Positions 1 through 9,642 of a stretch of DNA of 64,000 bases are shown piece by piece. Positions within the stretch are counted from its first letter, which is position 1, and every line of letters starts with the position of its first letter. The DNA lies in contig SDUX01000001.1 of assembly GCA_008729055.1 (NCBI GenBank), positions 2,705,206 to 2,769,205 on the forward strand. The letters run 5' to 3'. The notes under the pieces were generated by a model that saw nothing but the letters and a program-made list of their open reading frames with translations, was not told where the DNA came from and did no database searches. This DNA is from Pyropia haitanensis. Lineage: Eukaryota > Rhodophyta > Bangiophyceae > Bangiales > Bangiaceae. A program made the translations under genes and the position numbers.

Positions 1-799
1 AAAACAGGACACAAACAAAAAATGAGCACATAGAGAGGAAAAAGAGACGACACAATAAAAAAAAAAAAATAAAATATAATAAAAAAGCTGTCGCCCATGC
101 GGCGCGGGAAGTACCCGTCCCGACGATTTACATACGGACCATGTTGTGCAGAATGGCGACGGCTTTGGCAGTACGGGAGTTGATGCGCGTCCATGCTGGT
201 GGAACTCCCCATGGCGGGCGTTGTTCTATGGATGGTGAAAGCGCACAGGTCCATGGACGCCGTAGAGGAGCTCGACGTCCATTTCCGCGCGCAGTGCCCT
301 CCTGCATGCCGGTTGTAACGTGCCGTATTTTTCGTCAGGTGGTTGTTTGCGGTCGCGCGAGGAAAGGAAGAAAAGGGCAGGCAATTGGGATTGGTTAGAT
401 GCCTATCAGCCAAAATAATACCAACAAACGACGAGTGCGGGCGTTCAGTGTATACTTACAAAAAATAATCAGGGCGGCCCACACCACCGCGCTCATTCAC
501 GCTCCATCGATTAGAGTGCGACTGGCCCCACACCTGACGTTCATTCCGTTGGGCTCCCAAGGCGCCCCCACAAGAAGAAATGCCAGATGTACACGGATCC
601 TCATTCGCACAACAGTTCCATTACCCCGACTGTACCCGCCGCTCTTGTAGGTGCACTGGTATTTGCCCCTGACCCACGCGAGCCTCGGGCACATTCTCCA
701 ACGCCAAGTGTGAGACAAATCGGATGCTCCCCAATCACACCCCGGCATGCCCCGTGCTCGTTGCGCGCGAGGAGTGGGCTAGCTCCCTCGATGGTAGGG
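1..799. other. unassigned DNA left of chromovirus remnant
   Basis: The first 90 bases or so are A-rich with short poly-A tracts; the rest is mixed composition. No protein family is recognisable on either strand and the short open frames look random. Similarity to the chromovirus family begins abruptly at position 800, so this stretch is either host DNA, an unrelated repeat, or the far side of a deletion that removed the front of element 1. Confidence 0.5.
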
Positions 800-3209
800 C
801 CCGCGGTCTTCATGAACCTAATGAACGATGTCTTCCGACCCTATCTGTACGACTTCATCTGTGTCTACCTCGACGACATCCTAGTCTACAGCGAAACTTA
901 CGACGATCACCTCAAGCACCTACGAGTAGCACTCGAGAAATTACGAGAACACAAGCTCTACGCCAAGCTGAGCAAGTGCCAGTTCGCTCGAACTACTGTG
1001 GACTACCTTGGCCACGTCATCTCCGAGAAAGGCTTCTCTATGGAAGACTACAAGGTCCAAGCCATCCGTACGTGGGCAACACGAGGAGCAAAAAGGATGT
1101 ACAATCTTTCCTCGGTATGGTCAACTTCTATCGAAGATTCATCAAGGGAATGGCTGCCGTAGCTACGCCGCTAACGAGGCTGACTGGGAATGTCGACTTC
1201 GAGTGGACACCCGACGCCCAGAAAGCCTTTGAGCAGCTGCAGGACCTAACGACAAGCGCACCGGTGCTAAGGCCTTTCGACAAGAGATACCCAATCTACG
1301 TGTCTACAGATGCCAGCGGGTATGCTGTGGGCGCAGTCCTTGAGCAAGATGATGGACGCGGACGGCGTCCAGTGGCGTACTTCTCGTTAACCCTCAACAT
1401 CCACGAGCAGCGCTACAGCATTCGGGAAAGAGAACTGCTTGCAGTCGTACAAGCTATCCGGCATTGGCGCTGCTACCTCTACGGAAGACCCTTTGAGGTC
1501 CACACCGACCATGAGTCCCTGAGATACCTAAGCACCCAAGAGAAGCTGAACGATCGCCAAGTCAAGTGGCTGGAGTTTCTGGACCAGTTCCAGTTCAAGA
1601 TTGTCCCAATCAAGGGCACTTCGAACCCCGTGGCTGATGCCCTTTCCAGGCAGCCACAAGATGCTCCCGACAAGCACGCCCCCAATCAAGACCTTCTTAG
1701 TCGCGTGCTGACCAAGACCATTGAAGAACTCCCCAAAAAACTGAAATCAACAACCTCATGACCATCAACCAAAGTGATCAAGACCTTGCCACCTTAAGAC
1801 AAGAGTACGACGCGGACCCCGAGTTTGCCGACCTAGTCAAAGACCCGGTATCTCCCTACCGGCTACACATGAGGTTGTTGAAACGAGGTGACCGTACGTG
1901 TATCCCCGTCGGTACTCTACGCCAAAGACTACTCCACGACTACCATGATGTCCCGTGCCAAGGGCACATGGGAGTCAAGAAAACAACCAAGGTTATCTCT
2001 TCCAAGTACTACTGGAAGACAATGCGGAAAGACATCCAAAGATACGTACAAACATGTGATTTGTGCCAGCGGAACAAGGCTAGCACCCATTCACCTCTGG
2101 GTCACCTCAAACCCTTGGACCCCCCGAGCCAACGATGGGCAAGTGTCTCCATGGACTTTATCACGCCTCTTCCTCTGACTCCAAGAGGCCACAACGGGAT
2201 TTACGTCGTTGTCGACCGCCTCTCCAAGATGATTCGCCTCGCCCCTATGAAGCCAGACTGTACGGCGCCAGTCGCAGCTCAGCTCTACCATGATCACGTC
2301 TATCGACACCACGGACTCCCAGCTAATGTTGTCTGCGACAGGGACCGCATTTTCTTCTCCAACTTCTGGCAGTCGCTCACGGAGATTCTCAAGGTCAAGA
2401 TCAAGGCCTCTTCAGCGTACCACCCGCAAACCGACGGACAAACTGAGATCATGAACAAGAAGATCGAAGAAATCCTGCGAAACTTTGTCAACCATCACCA
2501 AGGCGATTGGGACCTCTTTCTGGTTGCTGCCGAAGTAGCCTACAACCGGTCGCCAAATGCTGTTACAACGTACTCCCCTTTCTTCCTGAACTACGGATTC
2601 GAACCTAAGACGGTACCAATGGACATCCTCGAAAACTCAGAGTCAAGCATGCCTGCAGTGTCTGACTGGCTAAGCGGTCTCCAACATGCTCAAGAGACTG
2701 CCATCTCAGCCATCAAGAGTGCAAATGAGGCGCGCTCGGCGTACGCAAATCGCCATCGCCGACCTTGCAAGATCGCCGTGGACGATCTGGTGCTACTAAG
2801 TACCAAACACCTTATGCCAGATGCTTTCCAAGGCGCTCGCAAGCTGATGCCCAAGTACTCAGGACCGTACCGCGTCACTGAGAGTATCAACGATGTGACG
2901 TTCCGCCTGGATCTTCCCCAAGCGGTGCTCGATCGCAAGGTTCACAACGCCTTTCATGCGAGCTTGCTGAAGCCGTACCGCGCTGATCCTTATGGCCGAC
3001 TTCCTCCCGTTCCGCCTCCGGTGGCATTTCCGGACGGTTCTGTCGAGTACGAAGTCGACTCCATCATAAGGTCACGAAAGCGCCGTGGACGACTACAGTA
3101 CCTGGTCAAGTGGAAAGGCTGTGACGTCAGCGAGAACTCCTGGCTGACCAAGCAAGACCTTGCGAACGCACCTGAGGTGTTGGACGCTTTCCTGCGCCAC
3201 GCGTCCTAA
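800..3209 (+). pseudogene. chromovirus pol remnant (RT C-terminus to chromodomain)
   Basis: Three successive reading frames together encode the last two thirds of a chromovirus Pol: palm/YLDD of reverse transcriptase, RNase H, HHCC zinc-binding and DDE integrase domains, and a C-terminal chromodomain. Compared with the intact copy, one base is missing near 1081 (ACACGAGG against ACACCGAGG) and one A is missing from the A-run at about 1735-1740, each shifting the frame. The last segment, from 1758, encodes the integrase and chromodomain without interruption up to the TAA at 3207-3209. It cannot make a working Pol. The frame breaks were read directly by comparison with 7302-8768 and with the minus-strand copy. 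Confidence 0.9.
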
Positions 3210-3220
3210 GGGGGGGGAGG
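3210..3220 (+). other. polypurine tract
   Basis: An all-purine run of G with one A sits immediately after the pol stop and directly before the LTR start TGTAAGG. This is the usual plus-strand primer position in LTR retroelements. The same tract is present at 17089-17099 and, reversed, at 9632-9642. Confidence 0.75.
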
Positions 3221-4079
3221 TGTAAGGATATGCCCCTTAAATCCCCAAGACTGGAGCCTAGGGGATAAGGACTGGGGCCTCTCCTTCCCTGTCCTTCTCA
3301 GCCAACTCCTTCCAAGACGCATCAACTCCAAAGTAATCTGGGGCATGCCGCGGTGTCCGTCCGATAATCTACTACTAACGGACGGTCAGCACGGGAGCCG
3401 CGGATTGGCTAACCGACACTACCCTGACTCATCTGCCGACGGGTACAGTCTCCAACGGATCAACGGACTAACGGACCAAAAGACGAGCCACATCTCTGAC
3501 GCGTCAGCAAGCCGGAACAATCTCCCCGTGGACCAATGGGAGCGACAAGACTTGCTGACCCACGGGGGATATTCGACCCGAAGACTGGCGTCTGCTTACA
3601 CGCCTCTGAGGCTTTTCGGGTCGAATGGCGCGTGGGGCCAGCCGCGCGGCGCTACGAGCGCCGCACACCGTCCCCCCCCGTTTGGGGCTTTCTGGTGGGG
3701 CGCCTTGGGGCGCACACGCCCACCCTTGCTTTGTTCTGAGAGCCCATGCTTTGTTTTGAGAGCTTTGGTGCCGTCCACCGGCACGACGGGCAATCGCATG
3801 CTTTGGGGCACCCTGGGTGCCCCCCTGGGGGTATATAATGCGTGAGTGTGGGCGCCACCGGGAGAGACCTCGGGGAACAACCACAGACAGAGACACAAAG
3901 ACCTCCTTTACCTTCGGCCCCCTCGACCCTCACCGACGTCACGCCCATCCTCTTCCCCACCCCCATCACCGTCATCCCACCCGTCACCTTCCCCGCGCCC
4001 GGCATCCTCATTGGTGCACGGGTTGCTGACACCGGCGCCAGTACGTTGAGGGCTGCCCGTGTGTGGGTGGTGCCTCACA
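3221..4079 (+). repeat. chromovirus LTR shared by elements 1 and 2
   Basis: An 859-bp LTR begins TGTAAGG and ends CTCACA, with the TG...CA ends standard for LTRs. It is paired with 17100-17960: by eye the two differ by one substitution and two one-base changes in G/C runs. Both share bases that differ from the LTRs of element 3 (for example CAACCACAG against CAACGACAG). It therefore belongs to element 2 as its 5' LTR, yet it also lies exactly where the 3' LTR of element 1 should be. It holds a TATA box at 3832, a 12-bp inverted repeat (3571-3582 with 3615-3626), a 9-bp inverted repeat just upstream of the TATA box, and two 17-bp direct repeats starting at 3727 and 3748. Confidence 0.92.
3832..3838 (+). 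promoter_or_regulatory. LTR TATA box
   Basis: TATATAA lies in the right third of the LTR, preceded by a GC-rich hairpin-forming sequence (GGGGCACCC-T-GGGTGCCCC at 3805-3823). If transcription starts about 30 bases downstream, the LTR leader from about 3860 to 4079 contains no ATG. The equivalent box in the 3' LTR is at 17712-17718. Confidence 0.7.
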
Positions 4080-4081
4080 TG

Positions 4082-4099
4082 TGGTAGCTTCAGGTAGTT
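4082..4099 (+). other. candidate primer-binding site
   Basis: The sequence starts TGG two bases after the LTR end, as expected for a site complementary to a tRNA 3' end (…CCA), and continues GTAGCTTCAGG. The same sequence follows the 5' LTR of element 3 in the opposite orientation. I cannot name the tRNA from memory. Confidence 0.45.
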
Positions 4100-4317
4100 T
4101 GACTTCCTCTTGGCGGTGACGTTGCGATTCCGTCCTGGATTTGGCCCTCCCTGTGTTTGTGCACTCGTGCTGCCCCCTGTGTTCGGCGTGCCTCGGGCAT
4201 TGTAATACGAACGCAGCGGGTTCCACGAATCACACCGAAAGAACACTGCCCTGACACTGCCCTGGTGGCCCCTGTCACGGTTTTTTTTTCTTTTGGTCGA
4301 CTGATTGTCGAAACCCA

Positions 4318-4956
4318 GTGAGTGCCAAATCAGGTTCGGAATTTTCTTCCTCGGCGTTGGCGGACGCCCCGACTTCCTCGGCGGCGACGGCGCGCCCCCC
4401 GACGGCGCGCGGCACCCCGGCGGCGCGCGGCACCGCGGCGGCGCGCGACACCGCGGCGGCACGTGGCACCCCGGCGGGCGCATCCACGTCATCCTCTGTG
4501 GCGGCGACGGCCGCATCGGCGGCGCCAGCCGCATCCAAGCCCCCCCTCTCGCGCAAGGGTAAGGGCCCGGCCACGTCAGGACCGGCGGTCCCAGCCAACC
4601 GGCGCCTGCTGCTGCCCGCGCAGGATCCGGCCCGGCGCTACATCGCGCCGCCGGCCCCACGAATCGGCCACATCCGACCGACGACCGCGCGCGCAGCAGA
4701 GCAGCGAGAGCAGCGCCGGATCGCCAAGACCATCCCCAAGGGCAAATACGTTTGCAAGCCGTGCGGTGTGCGTTGCAACAGCCTGACAGTGCTGCGCGAC
4801 CATCGCTGGTCGCGGCGCCACCGCAATACGGTCAACCGTCCAGCGACCCGCCCTCGTTGCGACGTGTGCGATCGCGAATTTGAGACGGTCGAGCACTTCG
4901 AACGCCACCAGCGTGGCAAGGATCACCACCGCACGCTGGCGCGCCGCACCGACTGA
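4318..4956 (+). CDS. element 2 extra ORF: two-finger C2H2 protein
   Basis: An accessory chromovirus ORF lies between the 5' LTR and gag, 212 codons from the first possible (non-ATG) codon. Residues 1-100 are Ala/Pro/Thr/Arg-rich with short degenerate repeats of the RGTPAA type. The C-terminus holds two zinc fingers: C146-C149-H162-H168 and C181-C184-H197-H203. Both have C-x2-C-x12-H-x5-H spacing, as in the U1-like/matrin/JAZ class that often binds double-stranded RNA. There is no in-frame ATG between the upstream stop and the fingers. Instead a long T-rich tract (4281-4294) and CAG (4316-4318) look like a 3' splice site, so the start probably comes from a spliced leader. The same ORF is intact in element 3. 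Its function is unknown; nucleic-acid binding is inferred from the fingers. Confidence 0.7.
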   Translation: MSAKSGSEFSSSALADAPTSSAATARPPTARGTPAARGTAAARDTAAARGTPAGASTSSSVAATAASAAPAASKPPLSRKGKGPATSGPAVPANRRLLLPAQDPARRYIAPPAPRIGHIRPTTARAAEQREQRRIAKTIPKGKYVCKPCGVRCNSLTVLRDHRWSRRHRNTVNRPATRPRCDVCDREFETVEHFERHQRGKDHHRTLARRTD

Positions 4957-5320
4957 CACCTCGCAACACCCCCCAGGATCTGTGCAAGAGACGCGATTTT
5001 CCCCCTTTGATCCCCCCGCGTGGAAATCCGGCACGACCCGACTCGGGCCCGAGCGCGGCGGCCGGCGGGAAAATCCGATTGCGTGATTTGAGTCTTCGAA
5101 TTTTGCTTCATCGCATCGCTTGTGACCCATCAAATAGTGTTGTCCATCTTTGGAAACGTGGTAGCCACGACGGCCACGCTTGTCCAGAGCTAGTGCAGCA
5201 CTATTTTGCTTGGTCAAATTAACTTGCACATCTTGTAAGACTTGCCCCGTGCTCTGCCGGAGTAAGTCAAACCGGATCTGTTGGGTTAATTTGATTGTTG
5301 CGGACCTCACCCAGGACGCA

Positions 5321-6199
5321 ATGGACCCCCCGAATCCTGCGACTGTAAGCCCGATTAATCCGGGAACGGCCTCAACCGCACCCTCCGCGGAGTCATGGAA
5401 TCAACTTACAGCGTTCGTCTCGCAGATGAGCGCCGAGCTCGAGGCTCATAAGGTTGAATTGGCGGACGCCAAGAAACAGCTGTCCGACGCCAAGGCTAAG
5501 GCCTCGAGTGGAGGCGCGACGACTGCGAGGCCGAATAAGCCCGCGCTGTTCTCTGGCAAGCCCGGGACAATTGAAGCATGGTGCTCGCACATGGACTCAT
5601 ATGTGCGACTGACTGACCCTGACGAAGCGTGTCGGATCGCCTGCACCTACCTGGACGGTGAAGCGTTCACCTGGTGGCATACCTACAGTCGGACGACGGC
5701 GGTCCCCGACTGGGCTACCTTTCGGGCTGCGCTCATCCGTCGCTTCAGCCCTCTGAACAAGACGCAGGCGGCGCGGGACAAGCTGCACTCATGGCGCCAA
5801 ATCAAGGACGTCGGGACGTTCAACAGGACTTTCCTGAGCGTCCTCTTGGACATCCCGGACATCACCGAAGCGGAAAAGATCGACCGCTATAGCCGAGGCC
5901 TGAAGCGCGACATCTGGCAGGCACTGTGCCTCAAGACGTACACCGATCTTGAATCACTGATGACGGACGCCCTGCGCGTGGAAGCGGCCAAGGCTGGAGT
6001 GTCCCGTATCACCAGCAATGTTAACAGCACTTCTGGCAAGCCACCGACGATGGGCGTTGTCCCGATGGACATTTCCAGCATCAAGATCGAAAAGCTGACG
6101 CCAGACGAACGCCAGCGCTGCATGCGCGAGGGTCTCTGCCTTCGCTGTCGCGAGAAAGGACACATGGCTAAGGACTGCCCAAAAGGCCAGCGGAACTGA
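5321..6199 (+). CDS. gag: element 2 Gag
   Basis: The 292-residue capsid/nucleocapsid polyprotein builds the retrotransposon particle. It starts at the ATG at 5321, although the frame is open back to 5180. After an N-terminal Ala/Lys-rich helix likely to form a coiled coil (about residues 35-57), it has a Retrotrans_gag-type domain (about 60-200, with the conserved W and FTWW-like core) and one CCHC zinc knuckle, C273-x2-C276-x4-H281-x4-C286, six residues before the stop. The pol frame overlaps its end in the -1 phase with a slippery site at 6178-6184. A GTAAGT...CAG mini-intron candidate (5262-5314) sits just ahead of the start. The ORF is intact even though the rest of element 2 is dead. Confidence 0.88.
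   Translation: MDPPNPATVSPINPGTASTAPSAESWNQLTAFVSQMSAELEAHKVELADAKKQLSDAKAKASSGGATTARPNKPALFSGKPGTIEAWCSHMDSYVRLTDPDEACRIACTYLDGEAFTWWHTYSRTTAVPDWATFRAALIRRFSPLNKTQAARDKLHSWRQIKDVGTFNRTFLSVLLDIPDITEAEKIDRYSRGLKRDIWQALCLKTYTDLESLMTDALRVEAAKAGVSRITSNVNSTSGKPPTMGVVPMDISSIKIEKLTPDERQRCMREGLCLRCREKGHMAKDCPKGQRN
6178..6184 (+). promoter_or_regulatory. -1 frameshift slippery heptamer, element 2
   Basis: C CCA AAA, read in the gag frame, matches the canonical X XXY YYZ slippery site. It lies 12 bases before the gag stop codon. Slipping back one base moves ribosomes into the pol frame, which opens at 6172 after an in-frame TAA. A downstream stimulatory structure was not resolved by eye. Confidence 0.6.
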
Positions 6200-8763
6200 A
6201 GCAGCAACAATCCTCAACATCTGTGAAAGACGCTCCTTCGGTTCCTGAAAATATTTCGTCACCATTTGAAGGCCCGCGACTCGGGCTTCTGCTTTCTACT
6301 GCTTCTGTCAATGGAAAAGCTGTTAAGGTGCTGTTCGACGACGGATCTCCCATCAACGTCGTCTCAAGGCGCCTCGTTACCTCCTTGCATGTGAAAACGA
6401 AAGGAACGGACTTCGCGGCAAGCATGCCCGATGGCCGCTCCCATGTCCTCGCTGAAACCGTTGACCCTCTTGAGATTCACATCGGACCGTACCAAGAGCG
6501 ACTTCGGTTTGCTGTTTGTGAATTGAGCGCGTACGACCTCATCCTGGGAAAGAAGTGGCGCGATGACAAGGACGCCAAAATCAACAACAAAAAAACAAGA
6601 TCTCCTTCAAGTTCAACCACAAGAACATTTCTATCACTGCCTCCCTCAAGAAGCCCGAAGCTCTGATCAGTCGGCAACGCCTTGCTCGGGACCTCGTTCA
6701 AAGGTGCCCTGTTTTTGCCATCTACCTGCAGTCGGAAGATCCCTCTAGCACCTTCGACATTAACGCCATTACGATGGGACAAGGCGAAGACAAGAAAGAA
6801 GTTCAAGAGATTCTCAAAGAGTACGCTGACGTCTTCCCAGACGAGCTCCCCGACGGACTCCCTCCTGAGCGCAGTCACAAATTTAGCATCAAGCTGACCG
6901 ATGACGCCCAACCGCGTCGTAGCGGAATTTACCGACTAGCCGAATGGGAGCTCGAAGAACTCAAGACTCAACTGGCCGGCCTCATAAGGAAGGGATTCAT
7001 CCAACCAAGCACCTCACCGTGGGGCTCTTCCGTCCTCTTTGCGGCGAAGAAGGACGGTGGCTGGCGAATGTGCATCGACTACAGGGCCCTGAACAAGGCT
7101 ACTATCAAGAACGCGTACCCACTACCACGCATCGACGACATCTTTGACCAACTGCGAAAGGCCAAGTACTTTACAAAGATCGACCTCCGCTCTGGCTATC
7201 ACCAGATTCGCCTTGACCCAGAAACAATACCTTTGACGGCGTTTCGAACCAAGTACGGATTCTATGAGTTCACCGTCGTACCCTTTGGTCTGACAAATGC
7301 ACCCGCGGTCTTCATGAACCTAATGAACGATGTCTTCCGACCCTATCTGTACGACTTCATCTGTGTCTACCTCGACGACATCCTAGTCTACAGCGAAACT
7401 TACGACGATCACCTCAAGCACCTACGAGTAGCACTCGAGAAATTACGAGAACACAAGCTCTACGCCAAGCTGAGCAAGTGCCAGTTCGCTCGAACTACTG
7501 TGGACTACCTTGGCCACGTCATCTCCGAGAAAGGCTTCTCTATGGAAGACTACAAGGTCCAAGCCATCCGTACGTGGGCAACACCGAGGAGCAAAAAGGA
7601 TGTACAATCTTTCCTCGGTATGGTCAACTTCTATCGAAGATTCATCAAGGGAATGGCTGCCGTAGCTACGCCGCTAACGAGGCTGACTGGGAATGTCGAC
7701 TTCGAGTGGACACCCGACGCCCAGAAAGCCTTTGAGCAGCTGCAGGACCTAACGACAAGCGCACCGGTGCTAAGGCCTTTCGACAAGAGATACCCAATCT
7801 ACGTGTCTACAGATGCCAGCGGGTATGCTGTGGGCGCAGTCCTTGAGCAAGATGATGGACGCGGACGGCGTCCAGTGGCGTACTTCTCGTTAACCCTCAA
7901 CATCCACGAGCAGCGCTACAGCATTCGGGAAAGAGAACTGCTTGCAGTCGTACAAGCTATCCGGCATTGGCGCTGCTACCTCTACGGAAGACCCTTTGAG
8001 GTCCACACCGACCATGAGTCCCTGAGATACCTAAGCACCCAAGAGAAGCTGAACGATCGCCAAGTCAAGTGGCTGGAGTTTCTGGACCAGTTCCAGTTCA
8101 AGATTGTCCCAATCAAGGGCACTTCGAACCCCGTGGCTGATGCCCTTTCCAGGCAGCCACAAGATGCTCCCGACAAGCACGCCCCCAATCAAGACCTTCT
8201 TAGTCGCGTGCTGACCAAGACCATTGAAGAACTCCCCAAAAAAACTGAAATCAACAACCTCATGACCATCAACCAAAGTGATCAAGACCTTGCCACCTTA
8301 AGACAAGAGTACGACGCGGACCCCGAGTTTGCCGACCTAGTCAAAGACCCGGTATCTCCCTACCGGCTACACATGAGGTTGTTGAAACGAGGTGACCGTA
8401 CGTGTATCCCCGTCGGTACTCTACGCCAAAGACTACTCCACGACTACCATGATGTCCCGTGCCAAGGGCACATGGGAGTCAAGAAAACAACCAAGGTTAT
8501 CTCTTCCAAGTACTACTGGAAGACAATGCGGAAAGACATCCAAAGATACGTACAAACATGTGATTTGTGCCAGCGGAACAAGGCTAGCACCCATTCACCT
8601 CTGGGTCACCTCAAACCCTTGGACCCCCCGAGCCAACGATGGGCAAGTGTCTCCATGGACTTTATCACGCCTCTTCCTCTGACTCCAAGAGGCCACAACG
8701 GGATTTACGTCGTTGTCGACCGCCTCTCCAAGATGATTCGCCTCGCCCCTATGAAGCCAGACT

Positions 8764-8768
8764 GTACG
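8764..8768. repeat. target-site duplication, left copy
   Basis: GTACG directly precedes the LTR of element 3. The second copy is at 16139-16143. Element 1 shows the uninterrupted sequence with a single GTACG at the same integrase codon. Confidence 0.95.
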
Positions 8769-9631
8769 TGTGAGGCACCACCCACACACGGGCAGCCCTC
8801 AACGTACTGGTGCCGGTGTCAGCAACCCGTGCAAGCCAATGAGGATGCCGGGCGCGGGGAAGGTGACGGGTGGGATGACGGTGATGGGGGTGGGGAAGAG
8901 GATGGGCGTGACGTCGGTGAGGGTCGAGGGGGTCGAAGGTACAGGAGGTCTTTGTGTCTCTGTCTGTCGTTGTTCCCCCGAGGTCTCTCCCGGTGGCGCC
9001 CACACTCACGCATTATATACCCCCAGGGGGGCACCCAGGGTGCCCCAAAGCATGCGATTGCCCGTCGTGCCGGTGGACGGCACCAAAGCTCTCAAAACAA
9101 AGCATGGGCTCTCAGAACAAAGCAAGGGTGGGCGTGTGCGCCCCAAGGCGCCCCACCAGAAAGCCCCAAACGGGGGGGGGACGGTGTGCGGCGCTCGTAG
9201 CGCCGCGCGGCTGGCCCCACGCGCCATTCGACCCGAAAAGCCTCAGAGGCGTGTAAGCAGACGCCAGTCTTCGGGTCGAATATCTCCCGTGGGTCAGCAA
9301 GTCTTGTCGCTCCCATTGGTCCACGGGGAGATTGTTCCGGCTTGCTGACGCGTCAGAGATGTGGCTCGTCTTTTGGTCCGTTAGTCCGTTGATCCGTTGG
9401 AGACTGTACCCGTCGGCAGATGAGTCAGGGTAGTGTCGGTTAGCCAATCCGCGGCTCCCGTGCTGACCGTCCGTTAGTAGTAGATTATCGGACGGACACC
9501 GCGGCATGCCCCAGATTACTTTGGAGTTGATGCGTCTTGGAAGGAGTTGGCTGAGAAGGACAGGGAAGGAGAGGCCCCAGTCCTTATCCCCTAGGCTCCA
9601 GTCTTGGGGATTTAAGGGGCATATCCTTACA
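8769..9631 (-). repeat. 3' LTR of element 3
   Basis: An 863-bp LTR in reverse orientation, starting TGTGAGG and ending CCTTACA on the plus strand. Its TATA box (TTATATA on the plus strand) is at 9013-9019. It differs from the other LTR of this element only by one extra G in the run ending at 9180. The polypurine tract is at 9632-9642. Confidence 0.95.
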
Positions 9632-9642
9632 CCTCCCCCCCC

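Larger units (their letters stand above)
800..3220 (+). mobile_element. element 1: 5'-truncated chromovirus
   Basis: This stretch is nearly identical to 7302-8768 plus 16139-17099 of element 2. It begins inside the reverse transcriptase, just before the YLDD box, and runs through RNase H, integrase and chromodomain to the polypurine tract. There is no 5' LTR, zinc-finger ORF, gag or protease. The left break at 800 is clean, with the family sequence CCCGCGGTC starting there. The right side joins directly to an LTR at 3221, which is also the 5' LTR of element 2. The copy is dead because of the truncation and two frameshifts. Confidence 0.9.
6172..8768 (+). pseudogene. pol: element 2 pol, 5' part (frameshifted and split)
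   Basis: This encodes protease, reverse transcriptase, RNase H and the front of the integrase. The frame in phase with the -1 slip runs to about 6590, where element 2 reads AACAAC followed by seven A. The intact copy has AAGAAAAA there, so one base is lost and the frame shifts before the reverse transcriptase. Reverse transcription through RNase H then continues in another frame to 8768. There the coding sequence stops abruptly, because element 3 is inserted after the GTACG at 8764-8768. The break falls between integrase residues corresponding to D813 and D874 of the intact Pol. The remainder is at 16139-17088. Confidence 0.9.

Noticed and set aside
6774..9200. Chimeric 808-codon Pol ending in LTR-derived residues
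   Set aside because: The last part is the reverse LTR of element 3 read in frame; it is a by-product of the insertion, not an evolved fusion protein.
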